The position numbers and the translations under genes are program-made. A stretch of 64,000 nt of DNA. It comes from Psilocybe azurescens. Lineage: Eukaryota; Basidiomycota; Agaricomycetes; Agaricales; Agrocybaceae. Positions 1 to 11,345 of the stretch are shown here, in pieces. The stretch spans positions 1 through 64,000 of the forward strand of contig JAJIRX010000779.1 of assembly GCA_023853785.1 (NCBI GenBank), in the 5' to 3' direction. Position 1 is the first letter of the stretch. Each line of letters opens with the position of its first letter. Below the pieces are notes generated by a model. The model had not been told where the DNA came from, did not search any database, and saw nothing but the letters and a program-made list of their open reading frames with translations.

Positions 1-686
1 AGTCAAATTACTAATCATGACAAAGCACACTATTGTGTTTTGGGGCCCGTGAAGCGGGGCCTTCAAAATAAACAATGTAAATCAGACCTGAACTTTGAGA
101 GCTCGCAGGCGAAACCTTTAAAATAAACAATCAGTGGCTGATGGCAAACAACGAAATTGGTGCCATGAACCATGAGGTCCCCACAACGACAATGCTGCTT
201 TGCATCCCACACAGCCTAAAAATATTCTGTTAACATTCCTGAGAATAACACACTTCAAAGCATCTATTAGCCATATTCAGCCATATTGAAGCTACTTTGG
301 TGGTAATTTGGCTTTGGTGAGTGTTCTATAACACTTTAGCTCTGTATAAGTCCTCAAACCCATGCAGACTGTAGTTTTCTTCTTCGCTTTTTCCTTTTTT
401 TTTTTGGTGAATAAAGCCCTTATATCTCATTTCTGACTGTTCTAACTTCAGTGTGTTTTCTGTGTTCTTTAGTGAGTAATAAGTCCAATAACCATTCTGA
501 CTGATATATCATATCTTTTGTATTGCAGAACTCTGTCCCTCTTCTTTCTGTGTTTGGATCCAGTGGTGGTGGTGATTGTGCCATTAAATAAGACTTCTGG
601 ACCATGTATGTTTTCTTTAATATTAATTGATTTAGAAACCAAGTTAATCAGTATATTTTATAGGCCTGAAACACTCCAAATACTCC

Positions 687-1264
687 ACGTCGTGTTCGTA
701 TTGCTGCACAGAGATCTGAACGTGATGCCCGTGCTTTAGAGAGCCCTCAAGCCCGTGCACACCACATCAGAGCCACCCCATATTGAACCACTAAGATTTG
801 AAATTCCTGATCTTTTAGCTGCTCTGCCTGTTCCTGTTCCTCCTGTGCTTGCTGTTGCTGTTCCTGCTCTTAATCCTCCTGCTGTTCCTGTTCTTGATGA
901 CCCTGCTCCTGCTCCTCTTCTGCAGCCTGCTATGTTTAATGGAGTTCAGTATAATAATTTACCTGCAAATTTAGCTCAACTTTTAGCAGCTGTTCCACCA
1001 GCTCCTTTACCACCACAACGTAGGTGGCCGGCCGTCCGTCCTGCACCTGCACCTGCACCTGCATTTGTGCCTGCACCTGTGCCTGCTGCTGCTGCTGCTG
1101 CTCCTCTTCTCCAGCCTGCTATATTTAATGGAATTCAGTATAATAATTTGCCAGCAAATTTGGCTGAGCTTTTAGTAGCTGTTCCACCAGCTCCTTTACC
1201 ACTGCAACAAGGTGGTCATCGTGTTCATGCTCAGCCTTTTCCTGTATGTATTTTAAGTCTATAA
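687..1264 (+). pseudogene. Helitron N-terminal Pro/Ala/Leu-rich coding segment
   Basis: Two overlapping frames are involved. From about 687 a frame rich in Arg and Glu (RRVRIAAQRSERDARAL) resembles the basic helices that open Helitron proteins. From 755 another frame is rich in Pro, Ala, Leu and Val, and ends at 1264. The second frame contains two copies of a unit with the signature FNGxQYNNLPANLAxLL, 63 codons apart, so the repeat is coding and in frame. The segment sits directly upstream of the zinc-finger-like and Helitron_like_N part of the element. Whether the two frames are joined by an intron or by a one-base error cannot be decided by eye. I infer that it is the N-terminus of the transposon protein rather than an independent gene. 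Confidence 0.5.
903..1215 (+). repeat. 189-bp tandem repeat inside Helitron coding region
   Basis: The stretch beginning cagcctgctatgtttaatgg at 923 recurs at 1112 with scattered substitutions, giving a period of 189 bp. Because 189 is a multiple of 3, the duplication keeps the reading frame and doubles an FNG-QYNNLPANLA peptide block and the Pro-rich spacer after it. The second copy is incomplete on its right side. Short GCTCCT/CCTGCT runs between the copies could have mediated the duplication. Confidence 0.8.
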
Positions 1265-1293
1265 GTTTAAACATAATATTAATGAGAAAATAG

Positions 1294-3992
1294 ATGCCTC
1301 CTCCTGTGCTTCTTGCACCCTTTCAGCCTCCTCCTGAGCTTCCTGTGCCTCTTCAGCCTCCAATTGTTCCTGCTGTTCTGCACCATGTTCTTCCTGCACC
1401 ACTTCCACCTCTACTTCCCAATGCCCATTCTCTTTTACGTGCTGCCCGACAGCCTTTTAGCCATGACTGGCCTGTCCATAATTTGGGAAAATGGATGTTA
1501 AGTGTGCAAACTGTGGTGCTTTGCACTGGATGATTGAGTGTCTTACAAGTTCAACCAAGGATCTTATCACATTTGGAATGTGCTGCTTTAGTGGGAAAAT
1601 TGTTCTTCCAAAGCTGAAAATCCTCCTCGAGAATTAGATGCATTGCTTAAGAATAATGATCCCCAATCCAAAAACTTCCGCAATCATATTCGGCAGTACA
1701 ACAATGCTTTAGCCATGACCTCATTGGGAGTCACTGTTGACCATGCAATTAACAATAGGCCTGGACCTTATGTATTCAAAGTCCAGGGAAGGTTAACACA
1801 TCGAGCTGGATCTCTTCTTCCTCAGATTGGTGTTACACCTTTATATGCTCAGCTATATATTTTTGATCCTGTTGAAGCTCTCAATTTCCGATATGCGCCA
1901 TCCTGCAAACTCTGGGCTGGATAGAACCACCATGAGTATTCTTCAGGACATGCTATATCGTTCTCATTCAGGTGTACAGCTGTATAAACAGGCATTTGAA
2001 GTAACACATAACATGCCTATAGATCAGCAATGCACAATTGCTCTTCGCTATGAACGAAACTGATCGCAGACGCTATAATACACCATCAGCTACATCTAAT
2101 GAAGTGGCTGTAATTCTTCCTGGAGATGGTGATGAAGTATATCCCAATGGCAGGGATGTTGTCCTGAGACGAAGAGCTGGAGAAAGGCTGGAAACAATCA
2201 GTGAACTACATCCTCTTTACCTTCCACTTCATTATGTTCTTCTTTTTCCAACTGGGCAGTTAGGCTGGCATCCTAACATTCCTTTTAATGAGGCTGCAGA
2301 AATTGATGATGATCCTCCAGCTGCTGAGCTGGCTCCTAATGAGGACCAGGATGAGGATGCTATTGAAGCTCCACAGCCAAAAAAGCGAAAATACATCTCA
2401 CAAACAGAATATTTCCGTTATCGTCTTCATCCAAGGAAAGAAACAAATGAATCTCAACATTTGTTTTTGGCAGAAAAACTTCTTCAGGAATTCATTGTAG
2501 ACTGTTGGGCAGCTTCAGAGCAAAACAGATTACGGTGGGTTAGACAAAATCAGCAGAAGTTCAGAAATGATACACGTCAAGGTCTTATGGATGCTATTGC
2601 AGCTGATCCTAATGCTGAAGGTGCAAATGTTGGCCAAAGGACTATTTTGCCCTCTTCTTTGCTGGAAGCACACGAAACATGATTCAGAACTGCCAGGATG
2701 CTCTTGCTATCAATCGCTATTTTCATGGAGCTGATTTATTCATCACTGCTACTGCCAACCCAAGCTGGCCAGAAATCAAAGAGGCACTTCTTCCTGGACA
2801 ACAGTCTTCTGATCGTCCAGATTTGGTGGTCAGAGTCTTTCATGCAAAAATGAAAGAGATGCTTAATGATATTTGTAAAAATGGCATTATGGGTAGAGCA
2901 GTTGCAAATGTGTGGACAATTGAGTTTCAAAAGCGAGGCCTCCCACATATGCACATGATTGTATTTTTGCATCCTGATCACAAGCTTCGCACACCTGAAG
3001 ATGTCGACAGCCTTATTTCAGCTGAATTTCCAGATAAAGAGGGAAGAGCCAGAACTCTTTGAATTGGTCAAGAAATTCATGGTCCATACTCCATGCAATG
3101 GTGATACCACTGCTCAATGTCATGTGAATGGAAAATGTTCAAAATGTTTTCCCAAGCCTTATCGTGATCAGACCACTGTCAATGAAGACTCTTATGCAAA
3201 TCTCAGGAGACGTAACACTGGAAAGGAGTTTGACATTGGTGGTGGAAAAAGGCTGATAATCGCTGGGTTGTTGCTCACTGCCGTTATCTTATCTGGAAAT
3301 ATCGCTGTCATATCAATGTTGAATCTATAGCATCTATCAAGGCCATCAAATACATCTACAAATATGTCTATAAGGGTCATGATCGCATTACTATGGAGTT
3401 TGGACGCTGTCAAGATGAGGTCAAGCTATATCTTGATGCACGATATGTTTCTGCATGTGAAGGACTTTGGCGCATTTTTCACTTCCACATGCATCAAGAA
3501 CATCCACCTATTGTTCGCCTTCAGATTCATTTGCCTGATCAACAAATGGTTACGTGGAATGAAGACCAGGCACTAAATGTTCAGGAGGTTTTGGATCGCA
3601 ATGCAGGCAAAGACACCAAGCTCACTGCTTATTTCAAAGCCAATATACAATATGAGGAAGCCAGAAATACTCTTTATCAGGATTTTCCTGCCAAATTTGT
3701 CTGGAAGGGAAAACAGCGCAAATGGGCTCCAAGACAGCGACAATTTGCAATAGGGCGCATGTACTATGCCCATCCAAGTTCAGGAGAGCGCTTTTATCTC
3801 AGAACTCTGCTGACCTGTGTCAAGGGTGCTACATCTTTTGTTGATCTCCGAACAGTTGATGGTACTGTATATGAAACATTTCGTGAGGCCTGCATACATC
3901 GAGGACTTTTAGAGGATGATAATGAGTGGAAGCAGTGTTTGGAAGAGGCTGGATATATGGCAAGTGGACGACAACTTCAAATCTTTTTGTGA
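1294..3992 (+). pseudogene. Helitron Rep (HUH endonuclease) part, multiply frameshifted
   Basis: Consecutive ORF pieces (about 1294-1533, 1643-1924, 2038-2682, 2679-3062, 3393-3992) line up in order with one Helitron protein. They show a Cys-rich segment (KCANCGALHW, about 1496-1525), the Helitron_like_N block (NIRxYN-type motif, GPYVFKVQG, AQLYIFDP), then the Rep nuclease with KRGLPHMHMIVFL (HUH motif) and KYIYKYVYKG (catalytic tyrosines). Adjacent pieces overlap or abut with a one-base frame change, for example near 1490, 1625, 2660, 3045 and 3245, and no GT-AG pair explains the jumps. In the family this domain nicks and rejoins DNA at the element ends. As written it cannot be translated as one protein. 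The same kind of error also affects host genes here, so part of the damage may be sequence error. Confidence 0.85.
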
Positions 3993-5677
3993 CTATTCTT
4001 CGAGACTGCACACCATCAAATCCTGCTGCACTCTGGGATCAATTTAAAGACAAGATTTGTGATGATCTGCGACATGCTCTTATCTCCAAACATATCCAAC
4101 AAGACCCCACTGAAGCACAAGTGTTTGATTATGGCCTTTTTCTCATTGACCAACTTCTTCGCGACTACCAACAAAAAACTTGAAGAGTTTGCAGGAATGC
4201 CATTGCCTCAAGAAGATTGGGCTGCTGCTATAGGAAATAGATTGATTGCAGAGCAGAGAAACTATGACAGAGACAATCAATCTGTTCTGGCTCAACAGCG
4301 AATTCCTACTCTCAATCATGGGCAACGTTCAGCATTTGATACTATTGTGGCAGCAGTTGAAAGCAAGAGTGGTCAATGTTTCTTTCTTCATGGTCCAGGA
4401 GGTACAGGAAAAACTTATGTGTACAACACTCTGTGCTACTTTCTGCGTGGTGAAGGGAAAATAGTGCTTTGTGTGGCTTCATCTGGCATTGCATCTCTGC
4501 TTCTTATTGGTGGTCGGACATCACATTCAACTTTCAAAATTCCTATCAACATTCATGAGGACTCTACATGCAGTATTGGTCGCACTTCTGATTTGGCAGA
4601 GCTTATTCAACGCACTGATTTAGTGATATGGGATGAAGCTCCTATGCAAAACCGTTATATTCATGAGGCTGTGGACCGCACTTTCAAGGATATCCGTAAC
4701 TCTGATAAGCCATTTGGAGGACTTACTGTTGTGTTTGGTGGAGACTTCAAGCAAATTCTTCCTGTTGTTGTGAAAGGATCAAGAGCACAAATTGTTGGAG
4801 CATGCATGCAGAGGTCACAACTTTGGGGACACATCAAAGTACTTAAGTTGACTGAGAATATGCGTCTGAACACTGCACATGATGAAGAACGGAAATTTGC
4901 ACAATGGCAGTTGGATATTGGTCTGGGAAAACATACAGATGAATCTGACAACACAACACTTCCTGATCATTTCAAATGTGCCAACAATACTGTTGGATCT
5001 CTGATTGATACAATATATCCTGGAATCCAGCAGACCACTGGGCATGATGACAAATATTATGCTGAACGGACAATTCTGTGTAGCAGGAATGATGATGTGG
5101 ATGATCTGAACAAAACTATTCTCAACAAATTTCCTGGAGAAGAAAAGGTGTTTCACAGTGCTGATAGCATTTTGAATAATCGGGGACATGGTGATGAAGG
5201 AATTCTGATGTATCCAGTGGAGTATTTGAACACAATCAACTGTTCAGGTCTTCCTTTGGCCAAGCTGACACTGAAAGTTGGTTGCCCTATTATGATTTTA
5301 CGGAATTTGAATGCAAGTGAGGGAGTGTGCAATGGATCGAGAGGGATTGTGACAAGAATGGGGAACCGTGTTTTGGAAGTTCGACTATTGACAGGAGATA
5401 GAGCAGGGAGACAGTTTTTATTCCACGGATTGGGCTGACACCGACGGACACACAAGTTCCATTTGAATTTTGCCGACGACAATTTCCTGTGCGACTGGCA
5501 TTTGCTATGACGATTAATAAGGCTCAAGGACAATCTGTTTTACATGTTGGACTAAACCTTATTTCTTCACCTTTTGCACATGGACAACTGTATGTTGCTA
5601 TTTCACGAGTAACATCTGTACACAACATCAAGGCTATTTGGGATGAGAGTTCTGGATTAAGTATAACAAAAATATAG
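3993..5677 (+). pseudogene. Helitron PIF1-like SF1 helicase part
   Basis: A long open stretch (4059-5438) plus a short one (5489-5677) encode a PIF1-family helicase. Visible motifs are motif I GPGGTGKT (4392-4415), motif II IWDEAP, GGDFKQILPVV, LTENMRL, and near the end the motif V/VI region [11 protein letters not shown] and VAISRV. Frames change near 3985 (entering the domain) and near 5435 (just before the C-terminal block), each by one base. The helicase follows the Rep domain with no spacer gene, as expected for a single Rep-helicase polypeptide. Known role: unwinding the displaced strand during rolling-circle transposition. This is the best-preserved part of the element. Confidence 0.88.
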
Positions 5678-5777
5678 TGTACCCTGAAGTTCTTTCTATT
5701 GACCGTAGTGAATAATTTTTATGTAGTATATAAAGTGTTTATATTGTATAAGATTAATTATTTTTTATGAGGGGTGG

Positions 5778-5965
5778 GGAGATGAGCTTCGCTCATCTCC
5801 ACCAAGATATTATATAAGTGATTGCTATTGTTAATGAGGCATGAAGTGGTGATATGAAGGGGGAATGAGCGAAGCTCATTCCCCCAAAACATTATACATA
5901 TATATTTTTAATGGGGTGTGAAATACTGATAAGAAGGGGGGATGAGCGAAGCTCATTCCCCCCCA
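5778..5965. repeat. Three related hairpins with GATGAGC/GCTCATC arms
   Basis: The arms are GGAGATGAGC-ttc-GCTCATCTCC at 5778-5800, GGGGGAATGAGC-gaa-GCTCATTCCCCC at 5859-5885 (perfect 12-bp arms), and GGGGGGATGAGC-gaa-GCTCATTCCCCCC at 5936-5963. They lie about 80 bp apart in a degenerate tandem unit that also carries AT-rich spacer of the type aaaacattatacatatatatt. They sit just downstream of the transposase stop. Helitron 3' regions characteristically carry a hairpin that acts as the rolling-circle terminator. Having several related ones here is unusual. I infer a termination-related role. Confidence 0.75.
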
Positions 5966-6034
5966 AGATGTCATGATTGTGACTGCTATTATTTATTTTT
6001 CAATGAGGAGGCGCAGGGCGCCGACAAGCGGGGT

Positions 6035-6130
6035 CTGGGGGCGCAGCCCCCAGCAAGCTGTTGACCCTGCCGTGAAGCACAGGGGGTGAGCGAAGCGAAT
6101 CCCCCCGACGCTGTAGCGGCGGGTCATAAA
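6035..6130. repeat. GC-rich hairpins in the Helitron 3' tail
   Basis: CTGGGGGC-gca-GCCCCCAG occupies 6035-6053, a perfect 8-bp stem. It is followed by gtgagcgaagcgaat, a variant of the upstream hairpin core, and by CGCT-gt-AGCG at about 6109-6118. Base composition changes sharply from GC-rich to AT-rich at about 6125-6150, which I take as the approximate right end of the element. No CTRR terminus was identified with confidence. Confidence 0.55.
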
Positions 6131-6345
6131 GCTTGTATTTTTAAATTTACCGATGATTACGTGAATAATAGTACATCCAAATACAAAGTCCGATCCCCGA
6201 AGGCAACAACGTAGTACGCTACACCCTAACTACCAGGCTATAAAGACTCTTAGATAAAGTGTGAATATAAAAGTCATCAACTTAGATAAATGTCGTTATT
6301 GAATCAATCAGAAGTTTCCTTGACCCACGTCATTCCTTCGGCCGA

Positions 6346-7982
6346 TCACAAAACAAGCACGGCACCAAGGGTGGAGGCAACAACTGCTAGTCCAAGATTG
6401 ACAAGAAGGCGATCCCACCCGTCGATCCGTGCAGCACGAATGGCCGATGAACTCGCGGTCGTGCTCGTGGCTGCTGGGCTGGTACCAGAATTACTTGCTG
6501 AGTTGGAGCCACTTTTTGATCCCTGAGCAGAAGCCGATGAGATTGCAGTAGAAGATGATGCAGCCCCGCTTACTGTCGAGGTCGCACTGGGTGGACTGAA
6601 TGTAGACGTCACCGACGCGGGAGATACTCGTTCCAGAAATAACAAATCCATTACCAATTGTAGTGAACGGCGTGCAGGATGAAGACGGCGGAATTGGGTG
6701 TGCAGAGGGCGTCACAGGCTCTCCTTGATGGAACGTTGACGATCCGTAGACACCCATGGGCTGTTACAAAGAGATGATTAACCTTCGATCGAGAATGACT
6801 AGAAACAAATAGATCCAACCTGGCCACTATCTGCCTGACAGTTTTCAAAACCTTCGCCGTAATTGGCCGGCATGTTCCACGCACAGCCCATAACATCATA
6901 GATATGCTGGCAGAAGGTCGCCGCCAGAGGCCCAGGTTTACATGCCCGGAAACAAAACTCATCGGCGGCAACAAAATTCTGCAAAGCAAGTTGAAATCCA
7001 TTGAAATGGCATTCTTTCAGAAGCCGACATACCGTCCACTCATGAATTTGCTCCAGCTGGCCAAATGCAGAGGAAAATACTAGGCCGCCGATGGGATTTC
7101 CTGTTCAGATTGATGATCTATCAGAATGCTTTCACAGCTATCAATGTCAAAGAAGAGGACCAACCATTTCCGTCAGCACCATGGGGATCCAGCTTAAAGA
7201 AGGAGTTGATAAGTCAAAAGACCGTAGGACAAAATTTGCGAAGTTGTACCTCTCCCTAGACGAAATGTATTATGGATTTAGTCGCCCATCTCGATGAAGG
7301 TAAGTCTTACCCCGCCATCTCCTAGAGGTATGTTCAGAAGAGTCAGGTCGCCTATACCTGGTGGAGTCAATTCCTTAGTGTCAAAGCATGTCTAAGGATA
7401 ATTCGACTGCGACGAGTACCTGTAACCTGGACGAAGTCTGGCGTTTGCACGAAATGTGCACCTTTGATCGCACCATCTGGAATCAGGCGAGCACCAGTGC
7501 CGCTCTGTCATCAGTCAAGAAGTTAAATAAGTAATTCTTATGGCATGTAGCAGACCATAGGCACCTTCATACACCAAGCAACTTCGATTCGCTAATGGTC
7601 AGGGTGAAAACACAGTGAGATTGGTGTGCTTCATCTTAGGAGCTGCCTCATGTTTGTTACCTCCGTATTGCCGATCACAGAGCCGGGGCCAGGATTGGGG
7701 GCGCGAAGACACAGAAGTCCGTGACAGAGTTTACTTTCAGTTGAGAAGAAATCAGAGAAATATCCATGAGGATCCATGTGGAAGGGAATACACACTGTAC
7801 GCGTTTTGGCATTCGGAGGTCTGGTTAAGAGCTGTCCCACACTGGTTCGTGCCTGCCTGTCCTTGCTCTGTCTGAGCGGGAACATTTGAAGGAAGGTATG
7901 TGGCACTATACTGCGCGCTAGTGAATCTAGCCAACAGGATCGTTGTGATTGCCCAAGCGCTAGAAATCGCAACATGGGGCAT
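6346..7982 (-). CDS. Secreted cysteine-rich glycoprotein of the 'macrofage activating glycoprotein' type, probable GPI anchor
   Basis: The gene has eleven proposed exons (complement): 7796-7982, 7661-7733, 7565-7591, 7420-7504, 7311-7357, 7250-7255, 7165-7192, 7033-7100, 6820-6978, 6655-6760 and 6346-6572, all with GT-AG borders. The N-terminus is a signal peptide ending LLARFTSAQ. The mature part has blocks I recognise from a conserved Agaricomycete secreted family (QYSATYLPSN, NPGPGSVIGNTE, LIPDGAIKGAHFVQTPDF, LDPHGADGNGNPIGG, FCFRACKPG, GCAWNMPANY). A Ser/Thr-rich tail and a terminal hydrophobic segment follow, consistent with GPI attachment. One exon would be only six bases (7250-7255). 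The summed exon length is one base short of a multiple of three. The missing base falls in the G run at 7697-7701, where the frame of NPGPG is off by one, so a consensus error is likely. The last intron (6573-6654) is less certain. The biochemical role is unknown. Confidence 0.75.
7697..7701. other. Probable one-base deletion in a G homopolymer (frameshift in the glycoprotein gene)
   Basis: On the minus strand the exon must read Ala-Pro-Pro-Asn-Pro-Gly-Pro to match the conserved family block. The five Cs present give the wrong frame and a stop, and six Cs restore it. The total of the eleven exons (1013 bp) is also exactly one base short. Confidence 0.6.
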
Positions 7983-9431
7983 TCTGACGCAACAATGGAA
8001 AGACCGGAAGATGTGGTGGATGAAGGAAAGGAAGTAATGGGAATCTTTATCAACCATCCTACTTTGCCGCTACTTTGGGAGCTAAGTATAGCATCGTTTG
8101 CGGAAACATATATGGGTAGAAATTCGTTCATGGTTGTCGAAACGAACGTACCGAAGTCAGCGGAAGCAGATAAAAATAGCTCAGGCTAGATGACAAAAAT
8201 CTTCACACGATCACACTGCGTTTTCGAGTGATGAAATTCGCGGCCGCATAATGATAATCGTTACAACTTCATCCAAACGACATCGAACGAAGTTATAGCC
8301 ACTTGGTTAAGGTCAAGCCTTGTGTCGCTCTGAGAAGGTAGCTTGTCTGCTTATTTCTACAAGATTCTGAGATGTGTGGCAATATTCCAATTTCCAGGAC
8401 CCATTTTTCCTCGCTTTCAATTTTCATGAAGTGGCTACTTCCCTAGAAAGAAGACCTCAGACCACTGGGAAGCATAGATCTCGGACTTTATCACGTTCCC
8501 AGTGTCAATTATAAATGCCATGTTAATATAACCAGCTTGCATGGGGTTTTTCTCACTTTCAGCAGCTGCTGAGTTCTTGCTCTGCAAGCTTCAAGCTTCA
8601 AGTGGAACGTTTCAAGATATCACTCAGTTCACTGAATTTTGCTCTAAGATTTCGCACTCGAATAGAAGAAACCACCGAGATCTAAGCTTCTGCTTTCGCT
8701 ATGAGTATACAACATTGTACTCCACCCTTCTTCGGACATTATAACCTTTACAGGGTCGTTGAAGCATACTTACTTACACTTTTCAAGACGACGCAGCCAT
8801 CACGAGATTACCTACAACGCCATCAACTTTCCCAACAGGTAACTGAATTCATTTCCGAACATGTGAGATTGTTCCCTAACTGGAGAGATTTGGGTTTGGA
8901 TTTCTCTCGAACCATATAGCCGTAAATGGCTCTTCAACGGTCCAAGCATCATGCTGACCTTTTGAGCGTCCGGTGCCATCGCCCACTTCCCAAACAAGCA
9001 TGTCTGGGCTTCTCTTTCCCTTTCTCATTCGCGAGCGGTGGATTCGAACTCATTGGCTTCCACAATGCAAACATAAATGACGTTATACGCACGATACGCA
9101 AATTCGCGGGCCTATCATCTCAGCATTACTTACCTTCCGTCAAACTCTTCTTGCCGCCTCTACCTTCAATGGGAATCGGAAACGTGACCGGAGCATGCAG
9201 ATTATGCCCAGTTCTGAGTCCCACAGATCAGGCGCAAGTACGGATCTCATTGTTCCACTTGAGCAAGTTTCCCCATCCATCTGACCGTCTGATTGGATTG
9301 GCCCGGCAAACAGCATGGATACCCCTGGCTCCTGTTCTTGGATTATATCCTGCCAGTCCAAAGGTATAAATATCATCTCCATTCTTCGATGCACCTTCAT
9401 TTCCCATCCTCAATCCCAATTCACAGTTGTT
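7983..9431. other. Divergent intergenic region between the glycoprotein and P450 genes
   Basis: This 1.45 kb lies between two divergently transcribed genes and must hold both promoters. A TATA-like attataaatg occurs near 8508. ORFs here (for example 8926-9369) have no recognisable motif and unnatural composition. I see no convincing gene. Confidence 0.5.
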
Positions 9432-11345
9432 ATGCTAGGCATCTTCAGCTTACTCTACCAGAATCTCAACCCCACGTCGTGGATATCCTTGATATTGGGT
9501 GTCTTCGTGCTCGTTCACGTCATACCGTATCTTTTCGACCCTCATAGCATCCGTCGGCACCCTGGCCCATTCTTAGCCAAGTTTTCTGACCTTTGGTTAG
9601 GCTGGGTGAGTAAGAATGGCCATAGGTCGGAGGTGGTGCACGAAATACATAAAAAATACGGTTCGTGACATGATATCAGATAGATTGATTTTTACCATTA
9701 AATCATTATCACAACAGGCCCCATAGTTCGCCTCGCTCCAAACCATGTGTCCATAGCCGAACCAGATGCACTGAATGTGGTATACGCACACGGAAACGGG
9801 GCACTTAAATCGGACTTTTACGACGCATTCGTGTCTATTGCACGCGGAATTTTCAATACCCGCGACCGGGCGAACATGCGCGTAAGCGCAAGATTGTGTC
9901 CCACATTTTCTCCCAAAAAGCGTTGTTGAATTCGAACCTCAAATTCGAGAATATGTCGCCATGCTTCTCCGCCAGTGGGATCGTCTATATGATCTATCGC
10001 AGAAGGGTCTTTCAGGGTCGGAAGGCGAAGGATGGAAAGGAGATGGCGATAGGCTTTGGTTAGATTGCTTACCATGTAAGCCTTGTCGCACTCGTTTCTT
10101 ATCAAGTGAAACTGTTACTGATTAGGCCGCTCTGTTCAGGGGCCAATTATCTTGCATTCGACATTGTCGGAGATCTTGCTTTCGGTGCACCATTCGGAAT
10201 GATCAGTGCCGGCAGAGATCTCGCAGTCGTCCCAAAGAATCAGGGAGGATGCAATGAAGAGTTATGGAACCGAAGCCTCAGTCGATGTTGTAGAAATTCC
10301 GGCTGTGAAGATCTTGAATGGAAGAGGGGAATACTCAATGTCTATGGGTGTTCTTCCCCCCTTATGGCGCCCATTTGTTCGTCATCTACCCTGGTATAGC
10401 AAGGGTCAAAAAGACGTTAAAGCACTGGCCGGCATCGCCATCATGGCTGTCGCAAAGCGTTTTGCGTCACCTGTCGACAGGGTTGATCTTTTGAGCAAGC
10501 TCCAGAAAGGACGTGATCCAAGCGGTAACCCATTGTCGAGAGAAGAATTGACTGCCGAGTGTCTTACTCTCCTCATCGCTGGCTCAGATACTACTTCCAA
10601 GTAAGCTAAGAAATCGCACTATTGAACAATAACTGATTTTTAAAGAATTTTAATTTATAGTTCGACGTGCGCTATACTTTATTACCTCGCTCGTACTCGC
10701 CGCGCCCAACTAGAATTGCAAAAAGAATTGGATGAGCAACTTGGTACTGAGGACGAGCTGACTGCCACAGGCCAACAAGTCAAAAGATTGCCTTACCTCG
10801 ATGCTTGCATTAACGAGGCGTTGCGCCTTCATTCAACTTCTGCGCTTGGTCTACCTCGTGTCGCTCCTGAAGGAGGAATTACGGCGGCGGGTCAATATTT
10901 CCCACCGGGAACAGTTCTTAGTGTTCCAAGCTATTCCATTCATCGTGACAAGGGAAATATGGGGAGACGACGTGGAAGACTACAGACCAGAACGATGGTT
11001 CGAACGCAATCAAGCGGATATCCAGAAAACCTTCAATCCATTCTCATATGGACCAAGGTATTTTACGATCAATTTTGACTCTTTGAATCTATTTTTCCTG
11101 ACTGCTACACAGGGCATGCGTGGGTAGAAATCTTGCTTTCCTCGAGTTGCAGATCATTGTCGCGTCAATCATGCGTAGATATGACATCGTTTTGGAACAT
11201 CCAAACCAAAAGGTCGGTCCTCACGCGTTGTTCCTTTATCTGGTATGCAACTTACGCACATACTGTGTAGCTCCAGACTCGAGAAGGCTTCCTTCGGAAA
11301 CCCCTCGGCTGTATAGTAGGCCTCAAGAAACGGGACTTATTGTAA
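9432..11345 (+). CDS. Cytochrome P450, CYP53 family (benzoate 4-monooxygenase-like)
   Basis: Proposed exons are 9432-9660, 9718-10075, 10140-10600, 10661-11057, 11113-11212 and 11271-11345. An N-terminal membrane anchor ([16 protein letters not shown]) is followed by P450 hallmarks: I-helix AGSDTTS, ExxR in NEALRLH, YRPERW, and the heme loop FSYGPRACVG with its cysteine ligand. The blocks [26 protein letters not shown] and [15 protein letters not shown] are typical of CYP53, which para-hydroxylates benzoate at the ER on the way to the beta-ketoadipate pathway. The frame is broken four times by one base: losses near 9872 and 9928, and extra Gs at 10243-10245 and 10952-10954. The net change is zero and the rest of the gene is well conserved, so I favour consensus error over a dead gene. 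Substrate is inferred from family only. Confidence 0.85.

Larger units (their letters stand above)
1..6130 (+). mobile_element. Helitron rolling-circle transposon, frame-broken, 5' end not resolved
   Basis: Seen: on the plus strand, fragments in successive frames give a Helitron N-terminal domain, a Rep (HUH) nuclease with an H-M-H motif (about 2946-2954) and a two-tyrosine motif (about 3348-3380), and then a PIF1-like SF1 helicase with a Walker A motif at 4392-4415. This domain order is diagnostic of Helitrons. The 3' part (5678-6130) is non-coding and rich in hairpins. Near the left edge a motif of the type ccttyaaaataaacaat occurs twice (about 60-74 and 115-129). I could not identify a clean 5'-TC terminus or a 3' CTRR end, so both boundaries are approximate and the 5' end may lie outside the window. 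The coding part needs at least seven one-base frame changes and would not be functional as written. Confidence 0.88.

Noticed and set aside
3985..5490. Helitron frame changes explained as introns
   Set aside because: No plausible GT-AG pairs at the frame jumps, and the homologous protein continues without loss of residues across each jump.
8926..9369. 147-codon plus-strand ORF upstream of the P450
   Set aside because: No domain or signal sequence that can be justified; it lies in the divergent promoter region.
9432..11345. CYP53 as a true pseudogene, or as using programmed frameshifting
   Set aside because: Four slips in G-rich or short runs sum to zero and all catalytic motifs are kept. 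Programmed slippage at four sites in one gene is not known, and other genes show the same errors.
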